64,000 nt of DNA from Exiguobacterium sp. FSL W8-0210 (GTDB lineage Bacteria > Bacillota > Bacilli > Exiguobacteriales > Exiguobacteriaceae). Location of the stretch: NCBI RefSeq assembly GCF_038006045.1, contig NZ_JBBOUK010000001.1, positions 2,025,001 through 2,089,000 of the forward strand. The letters run 5' to 3'. Of the stretch, positions 29,446 through 38,625 are shown in pieces. A program made the position numbers and the translations under genes. The notes under the pieces are model-generated. The model saw only the letters and a list, made by a program, of their open reading frames with translations. It had not been told where the DNA came from and searched no databases. How positions within the stretch are numbered: the stretch's first letter is position 1; each line of letters begins with the position of its first letter.

Positions 29446-29555
29446 AACTAGAATATTCCATCTTCTGTATCATTCGATATTTTCCTACTGTGTTAGTTGT
29501 CATCATTCCCCACTTTCCTATGCTATACTTTTTGTAGACGAAAGGAGTGTTGTTC

Positions 29556-30095
29556 ATGATCACCATGAATGAAATCGTACGCGAAGACGTTCCTGCTCTT
29601 CACGAACGATCAGTAGAAGTGACCTTCCCTCTCAGCGATGAGGATAAGGAAACGATGCGACTCATGCGCGAGTTCCTCGCCAACAGTCAAGATGATGAAA
29701 TTGCGAAGAAATATGACTTACGAAGCGGCATTGGACTTGCAGCACCACAAATCGGTGTCAACAAGCGCATGTTCGCGATCCGCTTACCGGATGGTGATGA
29801 TTTGCTGGAATTTGGTATCTATAATCCAAAAATCATCAGTCATTCCGTTGAGCAGACCTATTTAACGGGCGGCGAAGGATGTCTGTCCGTCGATCGTGAA
29901 GTCGAAGGACATGTACCGCGCTATATGCGTATTACCCTAACTGGCATCGATCATAACGGAAATCCTATAAAATTACGTTTAAAAGGGATGAAAGCAATCG
30001 TCTGCCAGCATGAATACGACCATCTAGATGGCGTCATGTTCTATGATCGGATTGATAAAAAAGAACCGTTCAAGGAATACGGTCCTGCCACGTAA
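29556..30095 (+). CDS. def: Peptide deformylase
   Basis: Removes the formyl group from nascent proteins. The 179-residue protein has all three family motifs: [16 protein letters not shown] (metal Cys) and QHEYDHLDG (metal His pair and catalytic Glu). It starts [11 protein letters not shown] like B. subtilis DefB; the ATG at 29556 follows AAAGGAG with eight-base spacing, so a GTG nine bases earlier is rejected. It is divergent from pdhA as in Bacillus and ends at a convergent terminator with rnjA. Insertion lengths in the N-terminal half are of the Gram-positive (type 2) form. Confidence 0.96.
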   Translation: MITMNEIVREDVPALHERSVEVTFPLSDEDKETMRLMREFLANSQDDEIAKKYDLRSGIGLAAPQIGVNKRMFAIRLPDGDDLLEFGIYNPKIISHSVEQTYLTGGEGCLSVDREVEGHVPRYMRITLTGIDHNGNPIKLRLKGMKAIVCQHEYDHLDGVMFYDRIDKKEPFKEYGPAT

Positions 30096-30097
30096 TG

Positions 30098-30137
30098 CAA
30101 AAATCCTCGTTTCCGTTTCGGAGACGAGGATTTTTTT
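30098..30137. terminator. Convergent terminator between def and rnjA
   Basis: ATCCTCGTTTCC pairs with GGAGACGAGGAT (one G-U), flanked by A5 and T7, so it works in both directions. Confidence 0.88.
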
Positions 30138-30140
30138 GAA

Positions 30141-31808
30141 TCAGACTTCCATGATGATCGGCATGACCATTGGATGACGTTGTGTTTTTTCTGTTAAATA
30201 CGGTGTGAGCGTATCATTGATGACTTGTTTGATGTCCGTCCATTTTGTATTACGGTTCGCAAGCGATTGATCAAGCGAACGCTTGAGTAGACGTTCAGCA
30301 TCTTTAATCAAATTACCCGACTCACGCATGTAGACGAAACCACGCGAGATGATGTCCGGTCCAGAGACGAGACGATTCGTCTTCGAGTCAAGCGTCACGA
30401 CGACGACGACGAGTCCCTCTTCTGAGAGAATACGGCGATCGCGTAAGACGATGTTTCCGATGTCTCCGATTCCTTTTCCGTCGACATAAACCGCATTCGC
30501 TTGAATCTTCCCAGTGATAGCGGCTGCATTCGCATCTAATGCCAGTACTTCACCGTTATCCATGACGAAACAGTTCTCTTCCGGTACGCCAGCATCCATC
30601 GCAAGCGACATATGCTTCTTCAGCATCCGGTATTCCCCGTGAATCGGCATGAAGTATTTCGGATTCAATAGACGTAACATGAGCAACTGCTCTTGTTGAC
30701 TACCGTGACCTGATGTATGGATATCATTCAGTTTACCGTACATGACATCTGCACCAGCTTTATATAGCTGATTGATCGTCTTTCCGACAGAAACGACGTT
30801 TCCTGGGATTGGTGACGAAGAGAAGATGACGAGATCATCCGGAATGATCGAGATTTGACGGTGTGTTCCGTTTGCGATACGGCTAAGTGCAGCCATCGGT
30901 TCTCCTTGTGAGCCGGTACAAAGGATCGTCAACTCATTTGATTTATAACGTTTCATCTCGTTTGGTTCGATGATCGTACCCTTCGGCGCTTTGATGAAAT
31001 CAAGTTCTTGACCAATCATCATGACCTTGTCCATGCTACGTCCGAAGACGACGATTTTCCGTCCTGCTTCTACAGAAGCATTGACGACTTGTTGCAGACG
31101 ATAGATGTTCGACGCAAACGTCGCGAAGATGATCCGTCCTTCCGCTTTACGGAAGATGTCTGAGATCGTTTCCCCAACGACACGTTCACTCATCGTAAAC
31201 CCTTCCACTTCTGCGTTCGTTGAGTCCGATAGAAGACACAATACGCCTTCCTTACCGAGTTCAGCCATTTTAGCTAGATCAGCCGGTTCACCAACTGGCG
31301 TGAAATCGAACTTGAAGTCCCCTGTATGCACGATGTTCCCTTGTGGCGTTTTGACGACGACACCGAACGAGTTTGGAATCGAGTGTGTCGTACGGAAGAA
31401 CGAGATGCTTGTCTTCCGGAACTTGATGACCGAATCCTCATCGATCTCATGCAGTTCCGCGTTGCGAAGCAAACCATGTTCTTCTAACTTCACCTTGATG
31501 AGACCCATCGCAATCTTCCCAGCGTAAATCGGTAAGTTCACTTGTTTGAGCAAGAATGGCAGACCGCCAATGTGATCTTCATGACCGTGTGTGATGAAGA
31601 CGCCTTTGACCTTATCCTTGTTCTTGATCAAGTACGTGTAATCTGGAATGACATAGTCGATTCCGAGTAATTCATCTTCTGGGAACATGACACCCGCGTC
31701 AATGACGATGATCTCATCTTGGAATTGAACGACATACGTGTTCTTCCCGATTTCCCCTAGTCCACCGAGTGCGAAAACGGCGGCTTGATGGTTTTTGACG
31801 AACTTCAT
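30141..31808 (-). CDS. rnjA: Ribonuclease J1
   Basis: 5'-to-3' exo- and endoribonuclease of the beta-CASP metallo-beta-lactamase family, central to mRNA decay in Bacillales. The 555-residue protein has the zinc motif HGHEDHIGG (H74, H76, D78, H79), HTGDFKFD and the beta-CASP segment. Length is that of RNase J1. Its ATG overlaps the rpoY stop (ATGA), so it is translated with rpoY. I call J1 and not J2 from the rpoY-rnjA arrangement shared with B. subtilis ykzG-rnjA. Confidence 0.95.
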   Translation of the reverse strand: MKFVKNHQAAVFALGGLGEIGKNTYVVQFQDEIIVIDAGVMFPEDELLGIDYVIPDYTYLIKNKDKVKGVFITHGHEDHIGGLPFLLKQVNLPIYAGKIAMGLIKVKLEEHGLLRNAELHEIDEDSVIKFRKTSISFFRTTHSIPNSFGVVVKTPQGNIVHTGDFKFDFTPVGEPADLAKMAELGKEGVLCLLSDSTNAEVEGFTMSERVVGETISDIFRKAEGRIIFATFASNIYRLQQVVNASVEAGRKIVVFGRSMDKVMMIGQELDFIKAPKGTIIEPNEMKRYKSNELTILCTGSQGEPMAALSRIANGTHRQISIIPDDLVIFSSSPIPGNVVSVGKTINQLYKAGADVMYGKLNDIHTSGHGSQQEQLLMLRLLNPKYFMPIHGEYRMLKKHMSLAMDAGVPEENCFVMDNGEVLALDANAAAITGKIQANAVYVDGKGIGDIGNIVLRDRRILSEEGLVVVVVTLDSKTNRLVSGPDIISRGFVYMRESGNLIKDAERLLKRSLDQSLANRNTKWTDIKQVINDTLTPYLTEKTQRHPMVMPIIMEV

Positions 31809-32020
31809 TCGAACGTCGCAACCTTGAAATCAGGATGTTGTTGTTCGTATGTCAAAAATTCTCCGCTGACTTCGCGGATGAACTCGATGTTGATATCTTT
31901 GAGGTGGTCAATCGTTGATCGCACGTCACGAATGCTTTCCCCTTCTACATACATTGTTTCTGTCCGTTCACGAACAGGTGCTTCCGAACGAAGCGGTTGG
32001 TAAAATACTTTAAAAATCAT
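31805..32020 (-). CDS. rpoY: RNA polymerase epsilon subunit
   Basis: Small RNA polymerase accessory subunit of Firmicutes. The 71-residue protein begins [20 protein letters not shown] and continues [14 protein letters not shown] and EYEQQ-like [14 protein letters not shown], matching YkzG/RpoY. The ATG at 32020 follows AAGGAGTTGC; a reading 20 codons longer has no ribosome site. It overlaps rnjA by four bases. Confidence 0.92.
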   Translation of the reverse strand: MIFKVFYQPLRSEAPVRERTETMYVEGESIRDVRSTIDHLKDINIEFIREVSGEFLTYEQQHPDFKVATFE

Positions 32021-32193
32021 GCCTAGCAACTCCTTATCAGTACATTGTTTTTTGTCCTTAGTACAGTATACACGATACACGGACTATTTTTCATCCTTAT
32101 TCCGCATGTTCCCTTCAGGCAACACGCTTTTGGTTATGCTATACTTTCACGTGAACAGGTCATTTTGACCAATTAAAAAGAGAAGGTGAAACC

Positions 32194-32970
32194 ATGGCAA
32201 ATCAGAAAGTCGTCTTTTTCGATATCGACGGAACCTTATTGCATGATGGTCATTTTGTTCCGGAATCAACAAAACAGGCAATTCGTAAGCTTCAAGAAAA
32301 CGGTGTATATGTAGCGCTCGCAACCGGACGTGGACCTGCGATGTTGTCCGGAATCCGTGAATTGCTCAACATCGATACGATCATCGGTTACAACGGACAA
32401 ATCGTCGTTCATCAAAATGAAATCATCTACAAACGTCCGCAACCGAAGACGGATTTGACACAGTTGACACAACAAGCACGTGAAAACGGACATACACTTG
32501 TCTACCTCGGTGAAACAAAAGGCTTCACGACGAAATCGAATGACGTTCATGTCGTTGATTCACTCGGAGAGCTTGATATGCCGTTACCGGTTCACGATGA
32601 AGAAGCATTTTTATCGCATGATGTTTTCCAAACACTCGTCTACTGCACAGCTGAAGAAGAGAGCGATTATGTTAAACGCTATGACGCATTTGATTTCATT
32701 CGTTGGCACCCACATGCAATGGATGTCATCAATGTCGGTTCCTCGAAAGCAGAAGGGATCAAACAATTCCTGAAATTGACGAATATTCGCCGCGAAGATA
32801 CCTTTGCATTTGGTGATGCTTTAAACGATCTAGAGATGCTTCGCTACGTCGGAACGGGTATTGCAATGGGCAACGGACTTCCAGAAACGAAAGCTGCTGC
32901 CGATTATGTCACGAAACCTATTCTTGAAGACGGTATCGCACACGGATTAAAAGAATTCCAACTCATTTAA
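32194..32970 (+). CDS. ykrA: HAD-superfamily phosphatase, Cof type (YkrA)
   Basis: A 258-residue HAD hydrolase of the Cof/IIB group. Motif I is FFDIDGTLL (nucleophile Asp near residue 10), motif II ALATGR, and the C-terminal motif is FGDALNDLEML. Such enzymes dephosphorylate sugar phosphates, PLP or FMN; the substrate is unknown. The ATG follows AGAAGGTGAAACC and an extended -10 (TGCTATACT) lies just before 32145. It is divergent from rpoY-rnjA, as ykrA is near this locus in B. subtilis. Confidence 0.85.
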   Translation: MANQKVVFFDIDGTLLHDGHFVPESTKQAIRKLQENGVYVALATGRGPAMLSGIRELLNIDTIIGYNGQIVVHQNEIIYKRPQPKTDLTQLTQQARENGHTLVYLGETKGFTTKSNDVHVVDSLGELDMPLPVHDEEAFLSHDVFQTLVYCTAEEESDYVKRYDAFDFIRWHPHAMDVINVGSSKAEGIKQFLKLTNIRREDTFAFGDALNDLEMLRYVGTGIAMGNGLPETKAAADYVTKPILEDGIAHGLKEFQLI

Positions 32971-32990
32971 TTAGGTATAAGTAAATGTAA

Positions 32991-33017
32991 AGCTGAGGCG
33001 CGCCTCAGCTTTTTTTA
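32991..33017 (+). terminator. Terminator after ykrA
   Basis: Perfect 20-base palindrome AGCTGAGGCGCGCCTCAGCT followed by T7. Confidence 0.9.
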
Positions 33018-33689
33018 GTTCTTCACTTTATGAATCGCACGCTCTAGACGGTCGAGATCCTCATTTTCACCAATGACGACGAGATAGTCCCCTTTTTCAA
33101 TCATTTCATCCGCTTGTAAAGAAATCAGAACGTTTTCCCCACGTTTAATGGCGACAACGTTTGCTCCATATTTACTTCGTAAGTCGAGATCAATTAAGGT
33201 TTGTTTTGCCATCTGATCACTGACTTTAATCTCAACGATTGAAAATTCTTGTGATAAGTCTAAGTAATCAAGGATATTCGAACTCATCAATCCGTTCGCA
33301 ATCCGAACCCCCATATCCCGCTCAGGGTGAACGATGAAATCCGCTCCGATTTTTCGCAATACTTTTTCATGGTAATCATTCGTTGCTTTGACGGTGATCG
33401 ATTGTACACCAAGCTCTTTTAAGATCAACGTCGTCAAGATAGACGCTTGAATGTTCTCCCCAATAGCGACGATGACATGATCAAAGTTTCGAATCCCCAA
33501 ACTTTTTAAAACGTTCTCATCGGTCGTATCGGCAATGACAGAATGTGTCGCAATCCCCATGAATTCGTTGACACGTTCCTCATCGGAATCAATTGCCAAG
33601 ACATCATAGCCGTTTTTCGATAATTCGCGGACAATCGAGCCACCAAAACGCCCTAGTCCGATTACTGCAAACTCTCCATTCATTTTCAC
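33015..33689 (-). CDS. ktrC: Ktr potassium uptake regulatory subunit (RCK domain)
   Basis: Cytosolic octameric RCK gating protein of the Ktr K+ channel. The 224-residue protein has an RCK_N Rossmann domain (GLGRFGGSIVREL at 10-22, D near 36 for adenine nucleotide) and an RCK_C domain (about 140-220), which in KtrA/KtrC can bind c-di-AMP. It is next to rnjA as in B. subtilis, where the gene is ktrC (ykqB). The membrane partner is not in the window. The GTG at 33689 follows AAGGAGAG; an ATG two codons later is an alternative. Confidence 0.87.
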   Translation of the reverse strand: MKMNGEFAVIGLGRFGGSIVRELSKNGYDVLAIDSDEERVNEFMGIATHSVIADTTDENVLKSLGIRNFDHVIVAIGENIQASILTTLILKELGVQSITVKATNDYHEKVLRKIGADFIVHPERDMGVRIANGLMSSNILDYLDLSQEFSIVEIKVSDQMAKQTLIDLDLRSKYGANVVAIKRGENVLISLQADEMIEKGDYLVVIGENEDLDRLERAIHKVKN

Positions 33690-33747
33690 AACTCTCCTTC
33701 ACAATCGCTCTTCCTTAGTAGTGTACCCGATTCAATTTAAAAATACT

Positions 33748-33780
33748 ATAAACGCCTCTGCGAATCGCAGAGGCGTTTAT
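33748..33780 (-). terminator. Terminator after cydAB
   Basis: 15-bp perfect stem ATAAACGCCTCTGCG / CGCAGAGGCGTTTAT; on the minus strand a broken T tract follows. Confidence 0.75.
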
Positions 33781-33787
33781 CCATTCA

Positions 33788-34810
33788 TTATTTTGATGAT
33801 TTTCCACGTACATAATCGTTATCGAACAAGAAGAGCCGTAAAATCAAATACAACGCCGGAATTAAGAGTAAAAGTCCGAAGATGAAAACGACGACGAGTG
33901 CGGAAGCCATCGTTTCGTTTACGACTGCTTTGTTGATATCGATATATGGATACAAGATATACGGCAAGTGTGTATATCCGTAACCAAACCACGCGACTGC
34001 ATATTGTAGCATGACCGCGACGAACGCGATGCCATAGTTTTTCTTCATATAGACGAGTGTCACGGCAATGAGGAAAAATAAGAAACTAGCAGCGAACCAC
34101 CACCAGTTGCCGTTTAGGATATTTTCATAATGCCATGCTGCTTGGTTCTTCAGTCCAAAGAAGACGAGCGCACAGACGAGGATTGTTGGTCCACTCCAGA
34201 AGAGTGCCCATTTCCGAATAAGCGGCGTAGCTCCCTCATCTTTCGCTTTATCCGCGTAGAATAAGAGGAACATCGCGCTGATGTATAAGACAGATACGAT
34301 AGCGAGCGCTACGACCGTCCACGAGTAAAAGTTCGAAAATAATTTCGTTCCTAAAAACTCAACTGTATCATTCGTTTTGCGGATGAAACCACCTTGACTG
34401 ATCGTCAATGTCGTCGACATCGCAGCAGGAATCAGCAACCCTGTCGCTCCATATAAAAATGTGTAGAACATGCTGTCATTTGATCCATAATTGGCGAACG
34501 CATAAAAACTACCACGAATCGCAATCAAGACAAGAACAATTGACGCTGGTACGAGTAGTGCCGTACCGAAATAGTAAGCGGAGTCTGGGAAGAACCCAAC
34601 TAGTCCTACGAAGAAGAATACGAAGAAGACATTCGTTACCTCCCAAACAGGAGAGAGGTAACGAAGAATCAATCGATTCGTCAGATGATCCCGCTTCGTA
34701 TATTTTGAATAAAAGGCGTAAAATCCAGCACCGAAGTCAATTGAGGCAACGATGAGATATCCGTACAGGAAAGTCCAAAGGACCGTGATCCCTAGTGTTT
34801 GAACGTCCAA
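33788..34810 (-). CDS. cydB: Cytochrome bd quinol oxidase subunit II
   Basis: Membrane subunit of the high-affinity cytochrome bd oxidase. The 340-residue protein has about eight membrane helices and begins MDVQTLGITVLWTFLYGYLIVASIDFGAG, the typical CydB N-terminus. The start is TTG at 34810 after AAGGAGGG. It follows cydA by 12 bases. No cydCD transporter genes follow here. Overall it resembles the YthAB-type bd oxidase as much as classical CydAB, so inhibitor or oxygen affinity cannot be inferred. Confidence 0.9.
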   Translation of the reverse strand: MDVQTLGITVLWTFLYGYLIVASIDFGAGFYAFYSKYTKRDHLTNRLILRYLSPVWEVTNVFFVFFFVGLVGFFPDSAYYFGTALLVPASIVLVLIAIRGSFYAFANYGSNDSMFYTFLYGATGLLIPAAMSTTLTISQGGFIRKTNDTVEFLGTKLFSNFYSWTVVALAIVSVLYISAMFLLFYADKAKDEGATPLIRKWALFWSGPTILVCALVFFGLKNQAAWHYENILNGNWWWFAASFLFFLIAVTLVYMKKNYGIAFVAVMLQYAVAWFGYGYTHLPYILYPYIDINKAVVNETMASALVVVFIFGLLLLIPALYLILRLFLFDNDYVRGKSSK

Positions 34811-34822
34811 ATCGTTCCCTCC

Positions 34823-36220
34823 TTACTTGTTATCATCCACGAACATTGCTTCACCGCGTGCATGGTGGTTTTCAGCAAGTTCTTGAAGTTCTTTTCCAAC
34901 CGTGTTTTTCTTAAACATCCGTAATAAGACGACCGTACAAATCGTGCCAAGCAACAAGTACAATGCACTGAATAAAATGAGCATCGGACCAACCGCTGTT
35001 GAAGTCGTCGCCGCGTCCGCTGTTCGCATGATACCGTAAAGCGTCCAAGGTTGACGACCAATCTCAGCGTACATCCATCCCGCTTCGATTGAAATCATCG
35101 CTAACGGACCACCGATGAACACCCCTCGTAAAATCCACTTATTATATGGATTCAATTTTTTCAATCGGAATGCCAAGATGAACAAAGCAGAGATAGCAGT
35201 CAAGTACATCCCAATCGATACCATGATATCAAAGAAATAGTGGACGATCAGTGGTGCTTGATCTTCTTTTGCGAATTCGTTTAAACCGATGACTTCCGTA
35301 TTCGGAGCCCCACCTGCAAGAATTGAGAGCGCATATGGGATTTTGACGGCTCCTTTGATTTCATAACTGCCGTCTTCTTGCTGATCAAGTATCCCACCAA
35401 AAATCAATTCTGCTTCATTTGTCGTATCAAAATGCCATTCCGCAGCTGCTAGTTTTTCTGGCTGGTATTTCGCTAAATATTTCCCTGAGAAGTCACCGAC
35501 AAGTGCTGTCGAGAACGCGAAAATCAGACCAGCCATGACAGTGAGACGAAGAGCTTTCTTATGATATGCCGTCTCTGCTGCTGAGAGTGTCTTTTTGCGA
35601 AGCAAATGGAACGCCGCGATTGCTGCCAAGATAAAGGCAACAGTCAAGTAAGCTGAAACGATGACGTGTGTCGCCTTCGTCGGTGTCGCTGTATTAAACA
35701 TTGCTTTTAATGGTTCGATTTGCGTCAACGTACCATTGACGATCTTAAATCCTTCTGGTGAGTTCATGAAGGAGTTGACTGTCGTGATGAAGAACGCTGA
35801 TGCTGTCGCACCAATGACGACTGGAATCCCAATCAACCAGTGCAACCACGGATTTTTGAACCGGTCCCACGTATACAAGTAAATACCAAGGAAAATCGCT
35901 TCAAAGAAGAACGCGAACGTCTCCATAAATAGTGGCAGAGCAATTGTTTGACCCGCTACTTGCATGAGTGACGGCCAAAGTAATGATAGTTGCAAGCCGA
36001 TTGCCGTCCCTGTTACGACACCGACCGCTACGGTAACGACGTATCCACGCGTCCACCGTCTTGCTAATAAGATATAATCTGGATCTTTGCGTTTCAGACC
36101 GATGAATTCAGCTGCCAGTACCATGAGCGGTACTCCGACACCAATCGTCGCGAAAATAATATGAAACGCTAGTGTGAGCCCTGTCAACAATCGACTGAGC
36201 ACTACGGGATCATTGAACAT
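34823..36220 (-). CDS. cydA: Cytochrome bd quinol oxidase subunit I
   Basis: Heme-bearing subunit that oxidises quinol and reduces oxygen without proton pumping. The 465-residue protein has nine or so helices, the N-terminal His of RLLTGLTLAFHIIFATIGVG, the GRQPWTLYGIMRTADA motif near residue 395, and an intermediate Q-loop (ending near 300) of the short type. The ATG at 36220 follows AAGAGGGGG. It forms an operon with cydB. Upstream are two TGTGA/TTCACA-type dyads (36316-36356) that suggest redox control, as Rex does for cyd in B. subtilis. Confidence 0.92.
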   Translation of the reverse strand: MFNDPVVLSRLLTGLTLAFHIIFATIGVGVPLMVLAAEFIGLKRKDPDYILLARRWTRGYVVTVAVGVVTGTAIGLQLSLLWPSLMQVAGQTIALPLFMETFAFFFEAIFLGIYLYTWDRFKNPWLHWLIGIPVVIGATASAFFITTVNSFMNSPEGFKIVNGTLTQIEPLKAMFNTATPTKATHVIVSAYLTVAFILAAIAAFHLLRKKTLSAAETAYHKKALRLTVMAGLIFAFSTALVGDFSGKYLAKYQPEKLAAAEWHFDTTNEAELIFGGILDQQEDGSYEIKGAVKIPYALSILAGGAPNTEVIGLNEFAKEDQAPLIVHYFFDIMVSIGMYLTAISALFILAFRLKKLNPYNKWILRGVFIGGPLAMISIEAGWMYAEIGRQPWTLYGIMRTADAATTSTAVGPMLILFSALYLLLGTICTVVLLRMFKKNTVGKELQELAENHHARGEAMFVDDNK

Positions 36221-36450
36221 GTATTTAGCCCCCTCTTCCTAAAACATACTTCTCTATATGGTCTATAACCGTATCATAGAGAACATAACCCTTTGTGTCT
36301 GTTTATAATGTTTGATGTAACAAATTGTTCACATATACACGTGATTTTTTTCACAAAATGTTCGAAAACTCTTATTCCTACATATATTAAAAACTTTCCC
36401 ATTCCTGAATTCGAAAGGGAAAGCTTTATATCCTTTATTATTTCGACGAA
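36221..36450. promoter_or_regulatory. cydA upstream region
   Basis: AT-rich control region between cydA and the IS30 element. A minus-strand TATAAA near 36303-36308 could be a -10, but no convincing -35 was found. It holds two dyads, TGTAACAAATTGTTCACA (36316-36333) and ACGTGATTTTTTTCACAA (36339-36356). Confidence 0.5.
36339..36356. promoter_or_regulatory. Rex-like dyad upstream of cydA
   Basis: On the minus strand this reads TTGTGAAAAAAATCACGT, close to the Rex consensus TTGTGAANNNNTTCACAA with three mismatches, all in the right half. A second, looser dyad lies next to it at 36316-36333. Rex repression of cyd genes is established in B. subtilis. Confidence 0.5.
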
Positions 36451-37492
36451 TTGTAATATTAAGTGCAACACCTAGCTGAAAACACAAAAAAACCCATAAC
36501 GACCTCGTGTAGAATAGAGTTACCACACAAAATTCAACGGAGGATTCGTTATGAGCTATGTTCATCTTACCACATCAGAAAGAGTCAAAATAGAAACTTA
36601 TCTAGAGCTTGGATTTTCAATGCGAAAGATCGCTCAGCATCTCGGACGACAGCCGTCTACGATTTCACGTGAGCTAAAACGGAATCCTTCCTACAATGCG
36701 ATCAACGCTGGGCGGCGTTATGAGATGCAAAAAAAGAATTGTGGAGCACGCACGCTGTTCAGCGCTTCGCTTGGCTCACGTATCCTTTCGAAACTGCGAG
36801 AGACATGGTCTCCCGAACAGATCGCAAGACGGCTCTTTCACAAACAGGGACCATCGTACAGTACAATCTATCGATGGATATATAAAGGATTCATCAAGAG
36901 CGATTTAGGCGTTTTACGACAAAAAGGAAAGCGCCAAAAGCCACGTGAGACAAGAGGTCGCTTCAACATCGGGCTTCCGATCAGTAAACGTCCGTCGGAC
37001 GTCCGGGGTCGAGAGACGTTCGGGCACTGGGAGTTGGATACTGTTGTATCAGGACGAGGACAGACAAAGGCATGTGTCGCGACATTCATCGAACGTAAAA
37101 GTCGGTTCTATATCGTACTACCGATGGTCGATCGTTCTTCTCACTCGATGGAACACGCCATCCGAACGCTTTATTCTTCTTTCCCATCGGGAACGTTTCA
37201 AACCATGACGACGGATCGCGGTAAGGAGTTCAGCTGTCACGAACGGATACAGGACTCTCTTGGTATCCCGATGTACTTCGCGGACCCCTATTCTTCATGG
37301 CAACGTGGCAGCAATGAGAATGCCAATGGTCTTCTCCGTGAGTTCTTCCCAAAGGGAACCAACTTCGGAATGATCAACAAGACAGAATTAGATCACGCAC
37401 TTTCTAGAATCAACAATCGACCACGAAAGTGTTTGGATTGGAAAACTGCATACGAGGTCTTTTCCGAAGAAGTGTTGCGCTTAATTTGACAA
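36451..37492 (+). mobile_element. IS30-family insertion sequence
   Basis: A 1042-bp element with imperfect 21-bp terminal inverted repeats (three mismatches); the conserved inner part is ATTAAG(T/C)GCAACAC at 36458-36471 and 37472-37485. It carries one intact transposase gene. Size and organisation fit IS30. No clear 2-3 bp target duplication can be assigned. It lies between the cydA upstream region and the 3' end of dapL, disrupting no gene. The exact outer ends are uncertain by a few bases. Confidence 0.8.
36551..37489 (+). CDS. IS30-family transposase
   Basis: A 312-residue DDE transposase. The N-terminal helix-turn-helix reads ERVKIETYLELGFSMRKIAQ and RQPSTISRELKRN. The catalytic domain has HWELDTVVSG (first Asp), MTTDRGKEFS (second Asp) and NENANGLLREFFPKG (Glu), the normal IS30 set. 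The ATG at 36551 follows CGGAGG. The TGA stop falls inside the right terminal repeat. The frame is intact. Confidence 0.93.
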   Translation: MSYVHLTTSERVKIETYLELGFSMRKIAQHLGRQPSTISRELKRNPSYNAINAGRRYEMQKKNCGARTLFSASLGSRILSKLRETWSPEQIARRLFHKQGPSYSTIYRWIYKGFIKSDLGVLRQKGKRQKPRETRGRFNIGLPISKRPSDVRGRETFGHWELDTVVSGRGQTKACVATFIERKSRFYIVLPMVDRSSHSMEHAIRTLYSSFPSGTFQTMTTDRGKEFSCHERIQDSLGIPMYFADPYSSWQRGSNENANGLLREFFPKGTNFGMINKTELDHALSRINNRPRKCLDWKTAYEVFSEEVLRLI

Positions 37493-37512
37493 ACCGTCTT
37501 TCATAAAAACTT

Positions 37513-38625
37513 TTAAACATACTCTCGGAAATAATGGTCAAGTAAATCAATCACAAATGGAATCGCGGATTCATCTGGATTCAAGGTTGGTTGATGAAGA
37601 CCAGATGTCGGATTGTCGACTCCGAGCCAAAACATCATTCCTGGAATTTCCTTCAACATGAATCCAAAGTCTTCTCCTGTCATTGCCGCATCACATTCAA
37701 TGTAATTCGCATTCATCTTGACGAATGATGAAAATTTATCAACGATTTGTCGATCATTGACGACTTCGTAATAACGATTTCCGAATTGCAGATCAATCTT
37801 GACGCCGAAGGAAGCTTCAATTCCCCGGATGATGTCACGAACGCGTCGTTCCAATTTTTCCATGTCTTCTCCATTGAGTGCGCGCATCGTACCGTCAAGA
37901 ACAGCTCTACCAGCGATGACGTTTTCTCGAATCCCAGCATCGACCTTTCCGATTGTGATGACGCTACAGTTCATCGGATTGATGGATCGGCTGACGATTG
38001 TTTGCAGTTGCATGATCAAGGCTGCTTGCGCGACGACCGTATCAATCGTCAAATGAGGAAATGCCGCGTGACCACTTTGACCATAAATCGTGATATGAAC
38101 TTCTCGAGCACTCGCGAACAAGACGCCGGGACGGCTCGCAATCGTACCGACTGGATATTCCGGTGCAACATGAAGACCATACATCTCACTTGGACGATAT
38201 TTTTCAAACAACGGACTTTTAATCATTGGTTCAGCCCCGCCCGGACCTTCTTCCGCTGGTTGGAATAAAAAGACGACATCATCCATGACCGGCAATTCAA
38301 TGATTCGTTTCATCAACCCTAACGCAATCGACGTGTGCATATCGTGACCGCAGGCATGCATGAAGCCTGGATGTTCCGAGCAAAACGGAAGACCTGTCGC
38401 TTCTTCAATTGGTAACCCATCAATGTCTGCCCGGTAACCAATCGTCCGATTTCCAGTCAATCCTTTCACTCGAACGAAAACACCTGTTTCAAACGTGTCA
38501 TACGTGACACGATCTGGTGGATAAGCACGAATTTGTTCCAATATAAAAGCTTGCGTCTTAAATTCCTTGAACCCTGGTTCTGGTATTTTATGAAGCGCGC
38601 GCCGCATTTCAATGGCGTATTCCAT
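37513..38625 (-). CDS. dapL: N-acetyldiaminopimelate deacetylase
   Basis: M20-family metallopeptidase that removes the acetyl group in the acetyl branch of lysine and meso-diaminopimelate synthesis. The 370-residue protein has RRALHKIPEPGFKEFKTQAF, HACGHDMHTS (metal ligands near residue 90) and QPAEEGPGGAEP, and matches YkuR/DapL closely. The ATG at 38625 has GAGGAAG upstream. It overlaps the 3' end of ccpC by 17 bases. Its usual partner dapH is not next to it here. The IS30 element ends 20 bases beyond its stop. Confidence 0.88.
   Translation of the reverse strand: MEYAIEMRRALHKIPEPGFKEFKTQAFILEQIRAYPPDRVTYDTFETGVFVRVKGLTGNRTIGYRADIDGLPIEEATGLPFCSEHPGFMHACGHDMHTSIALGLMKRIIELPVMDDVVFLFQPAEEGPGGAEPMIKSPLFEKYRPSEMYGLHVAPEYPVGTIASRPGVLFASAREVHITIYGQSGHAAFPHLTIDTVVAQAALIMQLQTIVSRSINPMNCSVITIGKVDAGIRENVIAGRAVLDGTMRALNGEDMEKLERRVRDIIRGIEASFGVKIDLQFGNRYYEVVNDRQIVDKFSSFVKMNANYIECDAAMTGEDFGFMLKEIPGMMFWLGVDNPTSGLHQPTLNPDESAIPFVIDLLDHYFREYV

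Noticed and set aside
36221-36450. Remnant gene beside the IS30 element
   Set aside because: Short frames on both strands have AT-driven composition and no ribosome site; the stretch is better read as the cydA control region.
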